From contig JAPTJF010000285.1 of the NCBI GenBank assembly GCA_029339195.1, positions 1 to 64,000 on the forward strand: a stretch of DNA of 64,000 bases. The letters run 5' to 3'. Positions 23,097 to 34,350 of the stretch are shown piece by piece. The stretch's first letter is position 1; each line of letters starts with the position of its first letter. Position numbers and translations under genes: made by a program. The stretch comes from Micractinium sp. NFX-FRZ. Taxonomy: Eukaryota; Chlorophyta; Trebouxiophyceae; Chlorellales; Chlorellaceae. Under the pieces are notes generated by a model. That model saw nothing but the letters and a program-made list of their open reading frames with translations, did not search any database and was not told the origin of the DNA.

Positions 23097-26000
23097 GGTT
23101 GCGCCCCGGCCTTCTGCCGCTGCTGCTCTGACCAGCCAGTAAAGGCCTGCCACCGCTGCTGCACAGCCGCCAGTGCCGCCAGCTGCGCCAGTGGCACTCG
23201 GGTGATGCTGCTGCTGCCCGGAATGCCCGTGGTTGTCGTCAGCATCTCTGCTAGCAATGAGCCGCTGCTGCCAGCCCTGGAGGCGCTGCCGCTGCTGCTG
23301 TCGCCGCCTGCAGGCACGGCCATGCCAGCAAAGCAGTCCAACCGCAGCGTGGCCAGCAGGACAGCGCTCTGGGCAGCAAATAACGCCTCTGGCTGCAGCT
23401 GTCGTGCCACAGCATGCGCGCCCTGCATCCGTGCGCGCTGCGCCTGCGAAAGGCCGCGCTGCAGGTGCAGGCTGCTCTTGCCGCTCAGCCCCAGCAATCC
23501 CAGGCTGTCTGCTGCCGCAACCAAGGCTGCCCTGCATGCTGCGCCGGCGCCGCCTGCCAGCCCCTCCTGCCGTTCGGGCGTCGGGGCTGGCGGCCAGGCG
23601 GCCAGAAGCTCTGCAAGGCTGGACTGGGAGTAGCCTAGGCTGTGCTCTGCTGCCTGTGGCAAGCTGTTGTGGGCGGCAGCGTAGGCGCAGCAGCAGCACA
23701 GCACGGAGAGCAGGCGGGGGAACCGCTGGGCCTCTGCCAGCAGTGCAGCCTTGGAGCGCTGCAGCAGCGAGTGACCGCTGCCGCTGCTGCCGTTCAAGTC
23801 GCCCCCTGCCCACTGCAGCAGCTGCGCCCTGCTCTCCTGCTGCCCTACCGTGCCCAGCAGCTGCAGCAGCCGCAAGCCGAGGTCGAGTGCAGCAGCAAGT
23901 TGTGCCTCTGGCAGTGCGCTGCCGCTGCTCTCGCTGCCGCCGGCGGAGCCGCCGCCAGTGCCGGCGTCCGCCGCAGCGACTGCTGCTGCTGCTGCTGGCG
24001 GCGGCTTGCAGAGGGCCAGGATGCCTCGCTGCAGCATGGCCGCTGCCTCTTGCCACCGCTGCTGCTGCTCCGTGGCCGTGAGCCACAGCCGGTAGCTGTG
24101 GGGAGCAAATTGGAGCGCCGAATCAAGCATCATTTTGGCTGAGCAGCCTGCATCTCAATCGCAATTGGGGGGTGAATGGTATTATTTTGGGTCGCGAGGC
24201 TTGGTGGGGAAGAATGGGTGTGGTGGTGCTATCGCCCTAACTATGAGTGGGACTTTAAACCTGTTTGAGGTTGTGCCTTGGCAGGGCAGGGCTTCTTTTA
24301 TATTACACAGCCTCAACATGTCCATCTGTGCCGTTGAAGCAACTACGGCTCCAAGCCGCCCTTCCCAGAACGCACCTGGCTGCTGGCAGTACAGGTGAAG
24401 GTACAGGGGCCATAGCGCTGCACTGTGCCTGCGGGAAAGGAAGGATGCGTGGGCGTGCCCGCAGGTTAGACGAGCAACGTGAAGGGCTAAAGAGTCCAAG
24501 TGACAGCAGCCTGACTTGTATTGAGTGGCACGCCGACTGACTGAGTATCCTGTTTCCTGTTGCACTCTTTCCTTTTAGTGAAGGCGGAGCAGCTGTGTCA
24601 ATGTGAGGGGACCCCACCTGTTGCGCTCCAGGCCTCGCTTCAGCACCAGAAGCATCTGCTCGCGCACGCCTGCAGCACAGCAAACGCCAAGCAGCCGTTA
24701 GAGGGGCTCTGAGTGTGACAGCTGAGCTGTGCTCGCTCGACAGAGAGCACAGGAAAAGCGTGAACGTGGCGGAAACAGTGCAGAGCGGAGATGAGACAAC
24801 ATGGCATGACAGCAGAGGGGGACTGTCTGGGTGTGCAGCGCTCTCACCCGGCGAGACGGCTGCGTCACTGCACGCAGCGCTGCCCTCCACAGCATGCCGC
24901 ACAGCGTAGCTGAGCCACAGCAGCTCATCCTCTGGTTTCTGCTGCAGCAGCTGCTCATACTGCGTCTGCCAGTACTGCTGCTGCTGTTGCTGAGCGGGCG
25001 CAGAGGGGGCGCCTGCGCTGGACACTGAAGCACCAAAGTAACGGCCCTCCTCGGCTGCTGCTGCTGCTCCTGCTGCTGCTGCTGCTGCGCCAGCCGCTGC
25101 TCCAGCATGCTCGCTTGAGTGTGGCTTTTGACCTACCAGCAGGCGCCCGCTCACTGCACCGCCACCAGGCAGCAGCTGCCACCTCAACACGGCACCCAGC
25201 CCGCTGCCGGCTGCTGCTGCAGCAGCGGCTCGGGGCTCCATCTGCGCAGCTGGCGCAAGCAGCAGCGAGGCAAAGGGCCGTGCCGCCCAGCAGCTGCTTG
25301 CGCTGCCACGAGCAGGGCGCCTGCCCCCGCCCAACAAGCTGCCCTCCCACTGCTTGCTGACTGCGTACTGTGGCAAGTGATGCTCAAGCGCAACTGCTTG
25401 CACTGTAGAGTCGGGCACTCGCTGCCGCTTGGGTGGCGGCTGCATAGCTGCCGCCGCAGGCAGCGCCGGCTTGGCAGCAGCTTTGGCAGCAAATGCTGCC
25501 TGCTGCTGCTCCAACAGCTGCTGCACGCGCTGTTGCTGGGGAGACAGCACAGCCGCCTGCTGAGAGGGCTGGTCGATCGCCATTTGGAATCTGAAGGGTG
25601 GCAGGAACAGGCAGGGGGGCCAGTTGGGTCAGCTGCTTGGATCAGTCTGGCAGCGTTGAGGCAGATACAGGCCAGCATAGTACATGAGCACACAAGAGAC
25701 AAGAGAGATCCGGGACTGCACAGCTTCTAGTGCCCGCTAACATCCCAGATGCACGCCCTGGTCACCTGCAGGTCGAGTCGCGGCAGCTCCCACGCAGCTC
25801 AAACGGGCAGATAGGCCAGTCCACCAGAAGCGGCACTGGAGCGCTCTTTGGTGCTGCAGAAATGGCCCGTGGCGGTACTGCTGCTGCTGCTGCTGCTGCA
25901 GGTGCTCCTGGCACGCCCATGCCTGCCGCAGGCTGTCTGCTCCAGGGCGCCGTGGCCACTGCCGGTGCAGCTGAAGCACCACATTGCGCCTCTTGCGGAC

Positions 26001-29000
26001 GCAGGAAAGCGGGTGCCAGCAGCGGTGTGAGCAGGCTGCTGCTGCCAAGGATGCTGCCGCTGGTTGAGCTGGCACTGAGCTGGGACAAGCAGGCATCAAG
26101 CTCTGACAGCAACGCAGCCTGCGCGGCTGGCTGCTGCTGCTGCTGCTGCTGGCGGCCTTGCAGCCAGGGCGGCTGCGCAGGGTTTGCAGGGGGCTGCTGC
26201 TGCGCACCGGCGAGGGCGGGCCTGCTGCTGCCCTTCCGCTGTGCTGCTGGGGGGGAGGAAGTTGAGAAGACAGGCAGGTGGCGGCCGGCCCCCGTGGCCT
26301 TGGAACCTCCTGCCCCTGCGGCGGCACCCCCAAGAGTCAGATCAGCATAGCTGGAGAGCTGCCTATCGCCCTCACCACCCCTGCCGCTGCTGCTGCGAGT
26401 GACTCGCTGCTGCTGCTGCTGCTGGGCTGGCGGCTGTGCAGCCTGCTGCGACACGGCTAGCGGCTGTGTATGCTGCTGTGCCTGTTGCTGCTGTTGTGAC
26501 ATAGACGCATGCCACAAACCAGGTTGCTGCTGCCCCTGCTGCTGTGCGGGTCTCCAGGCCAGGCCTGCCTGCTGCTGTTGCTGAGCTGGCTGCCCCACAG
26601 CGCGCCAACTCAACGCCGGCGGGCGAACGCCAGCCGCTGGGGCAGCGGGTGGCTGTGCGGCCGGCACAGCTGCTCGAGTGGCAGCTGGTGGCGGCAGCTG
26701 GGGCGTGATGAGCAGCCTGACGTGTTGGTCGCTGCTGCTGCCACCGCTGTTTGACACAAGCAGCAACACACGGACGGGGCGGGAGGCCGACTGGGTCTGG
26801 GCGTCCTGCAGCTCCTGCTGCGTCTGCAGCTGCTGCTGCACGGCAGCTGCAGCGTACTTGAAATGCGCCGACGTCTTGGCAACATCAGTTGCCACGGCTG
26901 CGGCTTGAATGGAGCCCGCGGCAGCTGTCGCTGCTGCCAGAAGCGACCGCGCTGCTGGCGTCTGCTGCTGCTGCCTCCCAATCGCCACAATGTGCGACTG
27001 CCGCGTGCCCGGCTGCCGCTTCTCAACGTCTCCTGCTGGGCCTTTGGGTGCACCTGCACCCAAAGAGGAACGCTCCGCTGCTAGTGCTGCTGGCTGGGCC
27101 GCCCGCCCAGCCACAGCCGCAGGCTGGGCCTCTGCTGCTGCTGCTGGTGGTGTGGGTGCCGCTGCCATTGTTGCTGCTGCTGCAAGCGGCGGTGTCGACG
27201 CCTCTGGCGCTGCAGGCCCTGGCGCAGGGGTGGGTGCCGCAACCGTGGTTTGGGCGGACTTGGTAGCTGCAAATTTCTGCCAAGGCGCGCTGCTTGCTGC
27301 CACTGCAATGGCAGCAAGCTGAACCGGTGCTGCTGAGGCTGCTGTTGAGGGTGCCGCTGGTGGGGGTGGTGCTGGGACAGCCGCTGCTGGTGCCGCTGCC
27401 GCTGCCGACTTGACAGCATTTGCCTGCGCCCCTTGCTTGCCTGCCGCGTGCGTGCTGCTGCCTGGAGCTGCTGCCGCTCCTGCTGGCCCTGCTGCAGTGC
27501 CCGCCCCTCCAGCCTTGCTGCCTGATGCTCGGCTGTTGGGGCGGATGCTGAAACGCACCGGTGCTGCCGGCTCGCTTGCACCATCTCCCGCCGCGCCTGC
27601 CTGCTGCTCAGCTGCTCCCTGCTGCTCGGTTCCTCCATGAACCTTACCAGAAGCCTCGGCAGCGGCTGCATCTGCCGACACTTTGGCTGCCTCTGAAGCC
27701 TGTGGCGGCGCGGCAGGAGCGTCGCCTTCACGGCGCGGCCGCTGATCAGCGGCCCTGTTGCTGACAGCAGCCTTGGTGGCAGCGGCAGGCTGCGTGCCTG
27801 GCTCTCGTGCACCCGCCGGCTTGGTGGCAGCACCCGCGCCTGCACCGCTACCGTTGCCTGGTGCAGCGACCCCCACCCCAGCGCCAGGCTGCACCCCTGC
27901 CTCTGCGGCTGCCTGCGGTGCTGCTGTCACGCGCCACTTCTCCCTGCTTGCGTCAGACATGTCCAGCTGCAGGTGGCCCTCCCTGTGCATGGCCTGCAGC
28001 AGGGAGAAAAGTGTAAGGGATGTGACGTTGGTGCAGACACGACAGACAAGGGAAGGCAGTGTGAGGGTAGGGCGAGGCGCAAGGCTGTGCGCAGGGAGAA
28101 CTGCTGACGTAATGCAGGCAGCTCTCAAGACAACTGGCGCATGGCACATGTGGCAGGCAATGCTCTCGGGAGATTTGCACAAGCTGCCTACAGGTGCAGC
28201 AGGGACACGAGCGCAGCAGTGGGGCGCTTGTGCAGCAGGCTGCAGCGGGCACAGCAGGCACAGCGGGTAAGGACGCACCAGCAGTAGGTGAGAGAAGGAG
28301 GCGCCCAGCTCCCTGCGGCACACAAAGCCGCGCTCCAGCTTCTGCGAAAGGTAGAGCGGGCACAAGGGTGTTGAGCACGGAGGAAAACTCTGTGAAAGCA
28401 GGAGGCTGGCTACAGGAACCGGTGCTTGTATGCAGCAAGCACGAGAACACCTCCAGTGCTCCCTGTATGCTGCTGCTCCCCAAGCTCCTGCACTGTGCCT
28501 ACCACAACATGCACGTGCACGCGCCAGTTGATTCTTACCTCCATCTGCAGCTCGATGCGGTTGGCTGAGAAAGGGAAGTGCCACAGGCGGCAGCAGCGGC
28601 GGAGGGCCTGCAGGAACAGGCGCCGCACGCTGCAGGCACACCGCAGGAAGGGAAGGCCAGCAGCAAGCAGGGTGATTGTGCGGCACATGGTCCGTTGCAG
28701 ACGTGGCTTGACAAGCAACCTCACACGGCGGTCAGGGGCCGAACGAGACACGCTGCATACTCTGCAACCCCTAGCCTGCTCTTTTGCCATCCCCCAGCTG
28801 TGATTGTCTGTATGCAGCCCCTGTCCACCCACCTGTCAGACACCTGGACCTGCCTGCTGCTGCCGCCGCCGACGACAGCACCTGCGTCCGCTGCTGTGGG
28901 CGGTTGCTTGTCCCACCTGCTGCTGTGCTTGGCTGCTTCAGCTGCTGCCGGTGCCGCGGCTGCAGTTGGGGCGGTGGCAGGGCGCCGCTGCCGCTCCCTG

Positions 29001-32000
29001 CTGCTGCCTCGGTCCCCTTTTTGGGCAGAGCTTGGGCGCCGCTTCGCCTCCTTGCTGCCGCCGCTCTCCCCAGCAACAGCAGCAACGGGGGCCGCACCAT
29101 CGGGGGTGACTGACCGTCGGGCGGCGGCCTGCTGCTGGTGCCGCTGCTGCTGTGGGTGCTCGCTGCTTCGGCTTCGTGGCCTTGCCCTGCCACCGCTCCT
29201 GCTGCGTGACTTGGCCCGCTGCTGGGGCTGGGGCCGCCCGCTGCTTCTGCTCCTTCCCTGCCCCCTTGTCCGGCCACTGCTCCTGCCGTGCGATTGGCTC
29301 CTGTGTCGCCCCCTTGCCCTGCCACTGCTCCCGCCGCGAGGTGAGCGGTCGCTGTCGCCACTGCTGCTGCTGGTTGTTGATTCGCTGCTTGTCGACTCAC
29401 TGCTGCTGCTGGTGGTACTGCTGCTGCTGCTGGTGGTGCTGCTGCTGCTGCTGGTGGTACTGCTGCTACTGCTGGGGGAGTGGGATAAACGTCGCCGCTG
29501 GCCGCTGCTGCTGCCGCTGAGCCGCCGCTTCAACTGCACTTCGCGCCCCCTGCTCTGACTCCTGCTCCTGCTGCGCTTGGTGCCGCCGGCAAGGGGCTGC
29601 CTGGGCGCCAAACGCAGCGCTGGCTGCTGCTGCTGCTGCTGCTGTTTGGGTGCAGCAGGCGGCTTGGCCATCGCCTGCTGCTCTGGAGGCGGCAGCAGCA
29701 CAGCGGCAGCAGCAGAGTCGCTGGCGACACCAAGCACGCCCTCTGCTGCAGGTGTCAGCGGTACTGCCGCTGGCACGGAGGCGGGCTCTCCGCGTGTCTG
29801 CGGGGCAACAGCTGGTGCTTGAGCAGCAGCGGCAGCAGGAGCTGCAAGTTCCCCGGCGGCCGCAATCCTGGGAGGCTCCCTGTGCTGGCCCTGCACCGCC
29901 GCGGCAAGCGCCGCCAGCTGCTGCCGCCGCCGCTCGCGGCCTGCTTTTGCAGCAGCACCCTCAAGCGGTGGCAGCGCCGCGTTGAGCTCCTGCTGCTGGG
30001 GGGCGTGCCCAAGCTGCTGCTGCAGGTGCTGCTCTCTGTGGCACAGCTGCTCCCAGGCGTGGGAGGCGTCCAGCAGGAGCTGCTGCAGCACCTGGCGCTT
30101 CACAAGCAGCTGCTGCTTCTGGGCCTGTAAGTTCAGTCGAGGGGGCCGGCGGGAGCAGTGTGGGGCAGACTGGGCGTTGCGGGCTTTGAATGTGGGGGAA
30201 AGACACAGAGCACCCACTGAGACGAGAGCGGCACAGCAGAATGCACACTTGCTGTGGAGCGATGCAAAGCAGTGTAACTCGCCTACCCCCCTGCAAGGCA
30301 GAGCACCCAGCTCCGCGCCGCCTCGCCGTGCAGAGGGCACGGCGCAAGGCTGCCCCTTCCTGCAGCCGGCGCACCTGCACGCTGGCGAGCTCCTCCGCGG
30401 CACCGTGGGGGCGCTCAGCTGGCAGCAGCGCATGCAGGAGGCCGGTCGGCAGCAGCGCCATGGGGTTGCCGCCAGCTGCATCCTCGACGGGAGCAGTGGC
30501 AGGGACCTGCTGCTGCGAACGAGCAGGGCCCATGCTCTCAGCAGCATGCGCGGCGCCGTTGGGCTGTGGGAGAGGGCTGGCGGGGTCACGAGCTGCTGCT
30601 GCTGACACGCTGCCAGAGGTTGGGTGCACAGCGGCCATGGCTAGCGCTGCCGCTGCCTCTCCGCAGGGCTGAGCGGCAGGCAGCGTGCTGGAGGTCGCTA
30701 CAGAAGCCGCCTTGGCAGCAGCGGCCTTGGCAGCAGCAGCGGCTGCGAGCGCCCTGGCGGCAGCCAGTGCGTCTGCTGCTGTTTGGGGCACCGGCTCCGC
30801 AGGAGGACTGGGCACAGCGGGAGGTAGAGCAGAGGTACGTGCCGCCTTGGCCGCTTTCTGAGGTGACTGCCGCTGCAGGCGCGCGGGCGACGCCGCGGCA
30901 GCTCCTGCTGTCGCAATTGCGCGGGCGGGCTGCTGTTGCTGCTGGCTGATCTGCTGCTGGCTGGGCTGCTGGCTGATCTGCTGCTGGCCGCCCCGGAGCT
31001 GCGGCTCCTGGTCAGCAGCGGGCTGCAGCTGCTGCGGCTGCTGAGAAGCCGGCGCCCCCTGCTGCTGCTGCGGCTGCTGAGAAGCCGGCGCCCCCTGCTG
31101 CGGCTGCGGCTGCAGGGACTGCAGAAACGCGTCGGCAGCTGCGGACGCATCCTGCTGCTCCCCAGCCGTTTGGCCTGCAGAGGGTGGGTGCTCGCCGCCA
31201 GCCACGCCACCAGCCCCTGCATCACCACAAAGCAGGCGGGGAGGCACGTCAGTGTGAGGTGCCGCCAACCGAGCAGGCAGCAATCTCATGCTGAGAGCAC
31301 AGCATAACACAGCATGTTACGGAGAACATCCAAGTACCTGCCTGCCCGCGAGTCTCGACCACTCCCAACAGCATGTCCCCTGCCCCGCCAAGCATGCATG
31401 CAGCAGGCGCACACCTGCATTGGGGCCCACATCAGACTGCTGCTTGTCCAGCGCTTGACGGCGAGACTTCTCATCTGGCCCACCCCTCGCGCGCTGCTGC
31501 TGCTGCTGCTGCTGCCCATCCGTGCCGGCTGCCACGCCAGCTGTGCTGGGCAAGCTCTGGCTGCGCACAAGGCGTGCCGCGGCTGGTGCAGCCGTGGCGG
31601 CAGCAGCTGTGTGTGCCAGTGGTGGCGTTGCGCTTCGAGGAAGTGCACCTGGCTTGGGCAGCCGCTGGAGCTGCAGGCGACAACAGAGGGGGCACCAGGC
31701 GGGAGAGTGAACAGCAACATTGGCAGGTTCGTGACCTTGTGCAGGGAGCCAGCCTGCGCTCAAGTTGCACATGTTTTCTAACCACTGCAACGGGCGCCCC
31801 TACCAGGTCGTGATCCCAAGCCGCCCCACCTGAGTGTTCTTCTGCTCAATCGCCTGCCGCAGCTGCTCCATCTGCAGTTGGAAAGGTGGAGCGAAGCAGT
31901 TTGTGTGAGCAGTTGCCTGAATGAGGCTTGTCAGTGCAAGATCCAACTCTCTGGTCTGAGCAGGCATGCAAAATAAGCTTGTGTGCGGACCGTGGAGAGC

Positions 32001-32304
32001 GGGGCAGCACACGCACAGCGGCACGCACCTGGTATTGCAGCGACACCTGCTTGTCGGACATGCCGCCCCCAAGGCCCGCAGCGGTCACAGCTGCCGCCGT
32101 GGCTTGCAGCTGCTTCTGCTGCTCCAGGCGCTTCAGCGTCATGCGCATGTTCTGTATAGAGCGCAGCAGGTCGGCAGGCTTGCCATTGCCGGCCGAGGCC
32201 CCCGCCGCCGCCTCCTGTGCGGCCGCCGCCTGCTGCCGGGGCGGCGAACCGTCGCTGCCCTCGTCATCGCTGAAGTCCACGACTATGCGCCGCTGCTGCG
32301 CCAT
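21168..32304 (-). CDS. ZFC3H1: ZFC3H1/Red1-like zinc-finger and HAT-repeat protein (nuclear RNA surveillance)
   Basis: ZFC3H1 in animals and Red1 in fission yeast link RNA to the nuclear exosome helicase MTR4. My 14-exon chain gives 2,856 residues: 32029-32304, 31830-31871, 31415-31670, 30375-31216, 28833-30124, 28539-28629, 28279-28341, 25766-27993, 24848-25590, 24618-24669, 24376-24428, 22769-24147, 21712-22563, 21168-21569. Every junction keeps phase. Order: acidic N-terminus (RIVVDFSDDEGSD), coiled coil, an RS/poly-Ser region (about residues 700-890), Ala/Gln-rich linker, the family finger CPFELRGSCRDSTCRFQM at about 1682-1700, then HAT/TPR-like helices (LLWLSYAVRH, SAALWPLYLHLYCQQ, APHSYRLWLTATE) and a C-terminal PWQQQ repeat. 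The finger's last ligand is Met, not His. The last intron uses a GC donor (21711). The HAT half alone resembles NRDE2, but the finger and phase-consistent joins favour one ZFC3H1-type gene. Confidence 0.8.
21215..21380 (-). repeat. PWQQQ-type repeat at the C-terminus of the ZFC3H1-like protein
   Basis: Five imperfect copies of (A/P/T)WQQQ(Q) with Pro/Gln spacers lie near the stop codon, encoded by a CAG-rich imperfect tandem repeat. Confidence 0.75.
23063..23096 (-). repeat. CAG/CTG triplet run (poly-Gln)
   Basis: An almost uninterrupted (CTG)n run on the plus strand encodes a poly-Gln run of about eleven residues in the HAT-region exon of the ZFC3H1-like gene. Confidence 0.9.
29399..29477 (-). 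repeat. 21-base tandem repeat encoding Ser/Thr runs
   Basis: About three and a half copies of a 21-base CTG-rich unit with GGTGGTACT or GGTGGTGCT spacers encode repeated SSSSSTT blocks in the RS-rich exon. Confidence 0.85.
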
Positions 32305-32660
32305 TCCGTGGCGGCCCAGCGGGCCTCAGGGCCGGAGGGCCCCAAGGTGGCGCGGCTTTGCCACCGCTGCTCTGAACAGAAACACCCTGTGAGCAGCAAT
32401 GCCGAGGTTTTCAGCTAACACGCCAAACAGGGCGACAAACAAACGGGAAGGAGAGCTGTGAAGTGCAGGTTGCAGCTATGAAATGGTGCTCCAAGGTCCC
32501 CTTATCGGAGATAGTAGCACCGCAATGACCTGGATAGAGCGGTTGAGCGCAGAACGGTGAGAAAATGGCACCGCACGGGCGCAGCATGCTTGCCCAACAA
32601 AGAATTCTCCCTCTGTAAACATCTGTCCCATATATCACAACCTCGGGTGAGCCGGCAAGC
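32305..32660. other. divergent promoter region, ZFC3H1-like / TOM9
   Basis: 356 bases separate the two start codons, so both promoters must lie here or overlap the first exons. No clear TATA element or exon is seen. Confidence 0.5.
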
Positions 32661-33277
32661 ATGGCTGGCGCACTGCAGGCTGCCCAGGGTGCACTGGACG
32701 CCGTCTGCGTGCCACTGAAGAAGCTGGCGAAGAGCACCGGTGAGCTGTGTTGCTGTTTATGCTTTGGGAGCAATCTCCGCGTCCAAAGGGGGCCCCACCC
32801 TCCCACAGGCTCCGGGTTTTGGGTGTTGCCCTCCCGGAGGGCCATCACTCGTCAGAGGGCCTGCCGGATGGTGCCACCGCTGCCAAAAGTCAAGCACAGA
32901 GCAACTCACCCACCGGCATGCCCCGGCGCCTAGTCGGACGCCTGCCGCCGCCGCCCAACGCTGCCGCCTGCCCGCCGCCCTTCGCTGCTGACCGCAGGGA
33001 AGGCCACCTGGATTGCGGCCACCTCCTTCCTCATCCTGGTGGTGCCCCTCATCATTGAGATGGATCGTGAGCAGCAGGTGAGGCGCCGGAAGCCCAGGGA
33101 AGCGCTGCCTTGGAACGCTGCCTCGGACGTGTCGGCTGCTGTCGCTCCCAGCGTACCCGATGAAGACACTTTGCTTACCTTCTGCCCCTCCCCTTCCTGG
33201 TTGTTCTGCAGCAAGTCGAGTTCGAGAACTCTCAGCTGAGCGCGCTGACTGCCCCCCAGGGCCAGCCTGCCAAGTGA
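32661..33277 (+). CDS. TOM9: mitochondrial import receptor subunit TOM9 (plant-type Tom22)
   Basis: A 74-residue protein of the outer mitochondrial membrane translocase. Exons 32661-32739, 32998-33077 and 33212-33277 join in phase. A single membrane segment lies at about residues 27-47 (ATWIAATSFLILVVPLIIEM) and ends in the conserved IIEMDREQQ that marks plant TOM9/Tom22. The N-terminal part is short and lacks the acidic receptor domain of fungal Tom22, as in plants. The short C-terminal tail (QVEFENSQLSALTAP) faces the intermembrane space. The next gene on the same strand is also mitochondrial and begins 163 bases after the stop. Confidence 0.92.
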
Positions 33278-33440
33278 GGCGTTCCCCCGACCCACAGGAG
33301 CTGCAGCAGTGCCAGCGCAGCGGCGGCAGCAACCACTCGCCCACCAGTTAATTTGCAGCACTGCCAGCGTACTTGCCGGCAGCAGCAGCCCTAGTCAACT
33401 AGCAGCGCCAACAGGAGACCCAGTCAGGCCAGCCAGCACC

Positions 33441-33950
33441 ATGGCAGCGCCACCCAGCACCATGCAGGGCGCGGCCGCCGTGTTTGCGCTCTTCCGCTCC
33501 ATCTTGCGCCTGCACCGGCAGGCCCTCCCGCCGCCCATGCGGGCAATGGGAGATACGTACGTTTCGTCGGAATTCCGGCGGCACCTCAAGAACAGCAAGA
33601 CGACAGAGGAGCAGTGGCAGACTTTCGCGCGCGAGTGGCAGCGTTATGCAGCCATGCTAGGTGGCACAGCCGACCAGCAGGCCGCAATGGCGGCGCCACA
33701 GCAGCAGCCCGCGGCCGGCTACGGTGGCAGCGGCAGCAGCGAAGCGGCGGGTCGGCAGCCAGACGTCGCCAGCGTGACGGCAGCCATTGCCAAGGGCAGT
33801 GGGGACATGACGGAGCAGCTTCTAGAGCACATGTCGCCTGATCAGCGGCGGCAGCTGATCAAGCTGCAGCAGGAGGCGTATGCGCTGGGTGCTGAGATGT
33901 TGGGCAAGAAGGGCGGCAGCGGCGGCGAGGGTGTGCCCCCAACGGCGTGA
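33441..33950 (+). CDS. SDHAF3: succinate dehydrogenase assembly factor 3 (SDHAF3/ACN9 family)
   Basis: A single-exon gene of 169 residues. SDHAF3 is a LYR-type mitochondrial matrix protein that assists maturation of the iron-sulfur subunit of complex II. The family core is clear: LFRSILRLHRQALPPPMR, then MGDTYVSSEFRRH and FAREWQRYAAM. After about residue 75 the protein continues with an Ala/Gln-rich, variable tail that ends in a predicted helix (HMSPDQRRQLIKLQQEAYAL), longer than in most family members. Start at 33441 puts the Met just before the conserved core; an in-frame Met at 33309 is less likely because it would leave almost no room after the TOM9 stop. Confidence 0.88.
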   Translation: MAAPPSTMQGAAAVFALFRSILRLHRQALPPPMRAMGDTYVSSEFRRHLKNSKTTEEQWQTFAREWQRYAAMLGGTADQQAAMAAPQQQPAAGYGGSGSSEAAGRQPDVASVTAAIAKGSGDMTEQLLEHMSPDQRRQLIKLQQEAYALGAEMLGKKGGSGGEGVPPTA

Positions 33951-34350
33951 GTCTGCGCGGCAGGGCAGTGCCTGAGCTGGGCGCTGCCAGTGCCTGCTGC
34001 GGCTCGGAACGTGTGGCAGGGGTCTTGGGCGGCAGGAGGATGCGCACCCATTTTGCCCTTGTCTTTGATTCTTGCTCTGCTTTGAGAGTGAATCATTGGT
34101 TCTGATCAGTGTGAAATGTTGCACTGCGTCATCCTCCTGGGTCACAGTCTGCTGCTGCGCTGTGCTGCCAGGCAGGCAGCCAGGTGCCAACATGGCCCTC
34201 CATCTTCTCGCGCATCCTGCAGCTTCAGCCAGCTTTGCAGTCTGCCGATCGACTTCCAGAGTCCGGTGAAACATTTTAGGGCTCGCGGGGTTGCAGCGAC
34301 ACAGGGGTTGACCGCGCGGGGGGCATCTCGCACTCGACAGCAGAAGCGCG

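Noticed and set aside
20814..24081. Long plus-strand open frames (for example 497 codons at 20814-22307 and 282 at 23233-24081)
   Set aside because: They are antisense shadows of the Gln/Ala-rich exons of the ZFC3H1-like gene; CAG/GCC-rich DNA stays open in several frames. They read as Leu/Cys-rich low complexity without domains.
21168..25583. A separate NRDE2 gene starting at an ATG at 25583
   Set aside because: The HAT-like half resembles NRDE2, but the exon acceptor at 25590 joins in phase to the CPFELRGSC finger exon and completes its CRFQ sequence, so the ATG is internal to one ZFC3H1-type gene.
29399..29477. Regular repeat suggestive of a CRISPR array
   Set aside because: Contiguous 21-base units without unique spacers, inside a coding Ser/Thr run of a nuclear gene.
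28804..29558. Plus-strand Leu/Pro/Cys-rich open frames
   Set aside because: Antisense of the Ser/Arg repeat exon on the minus strand.
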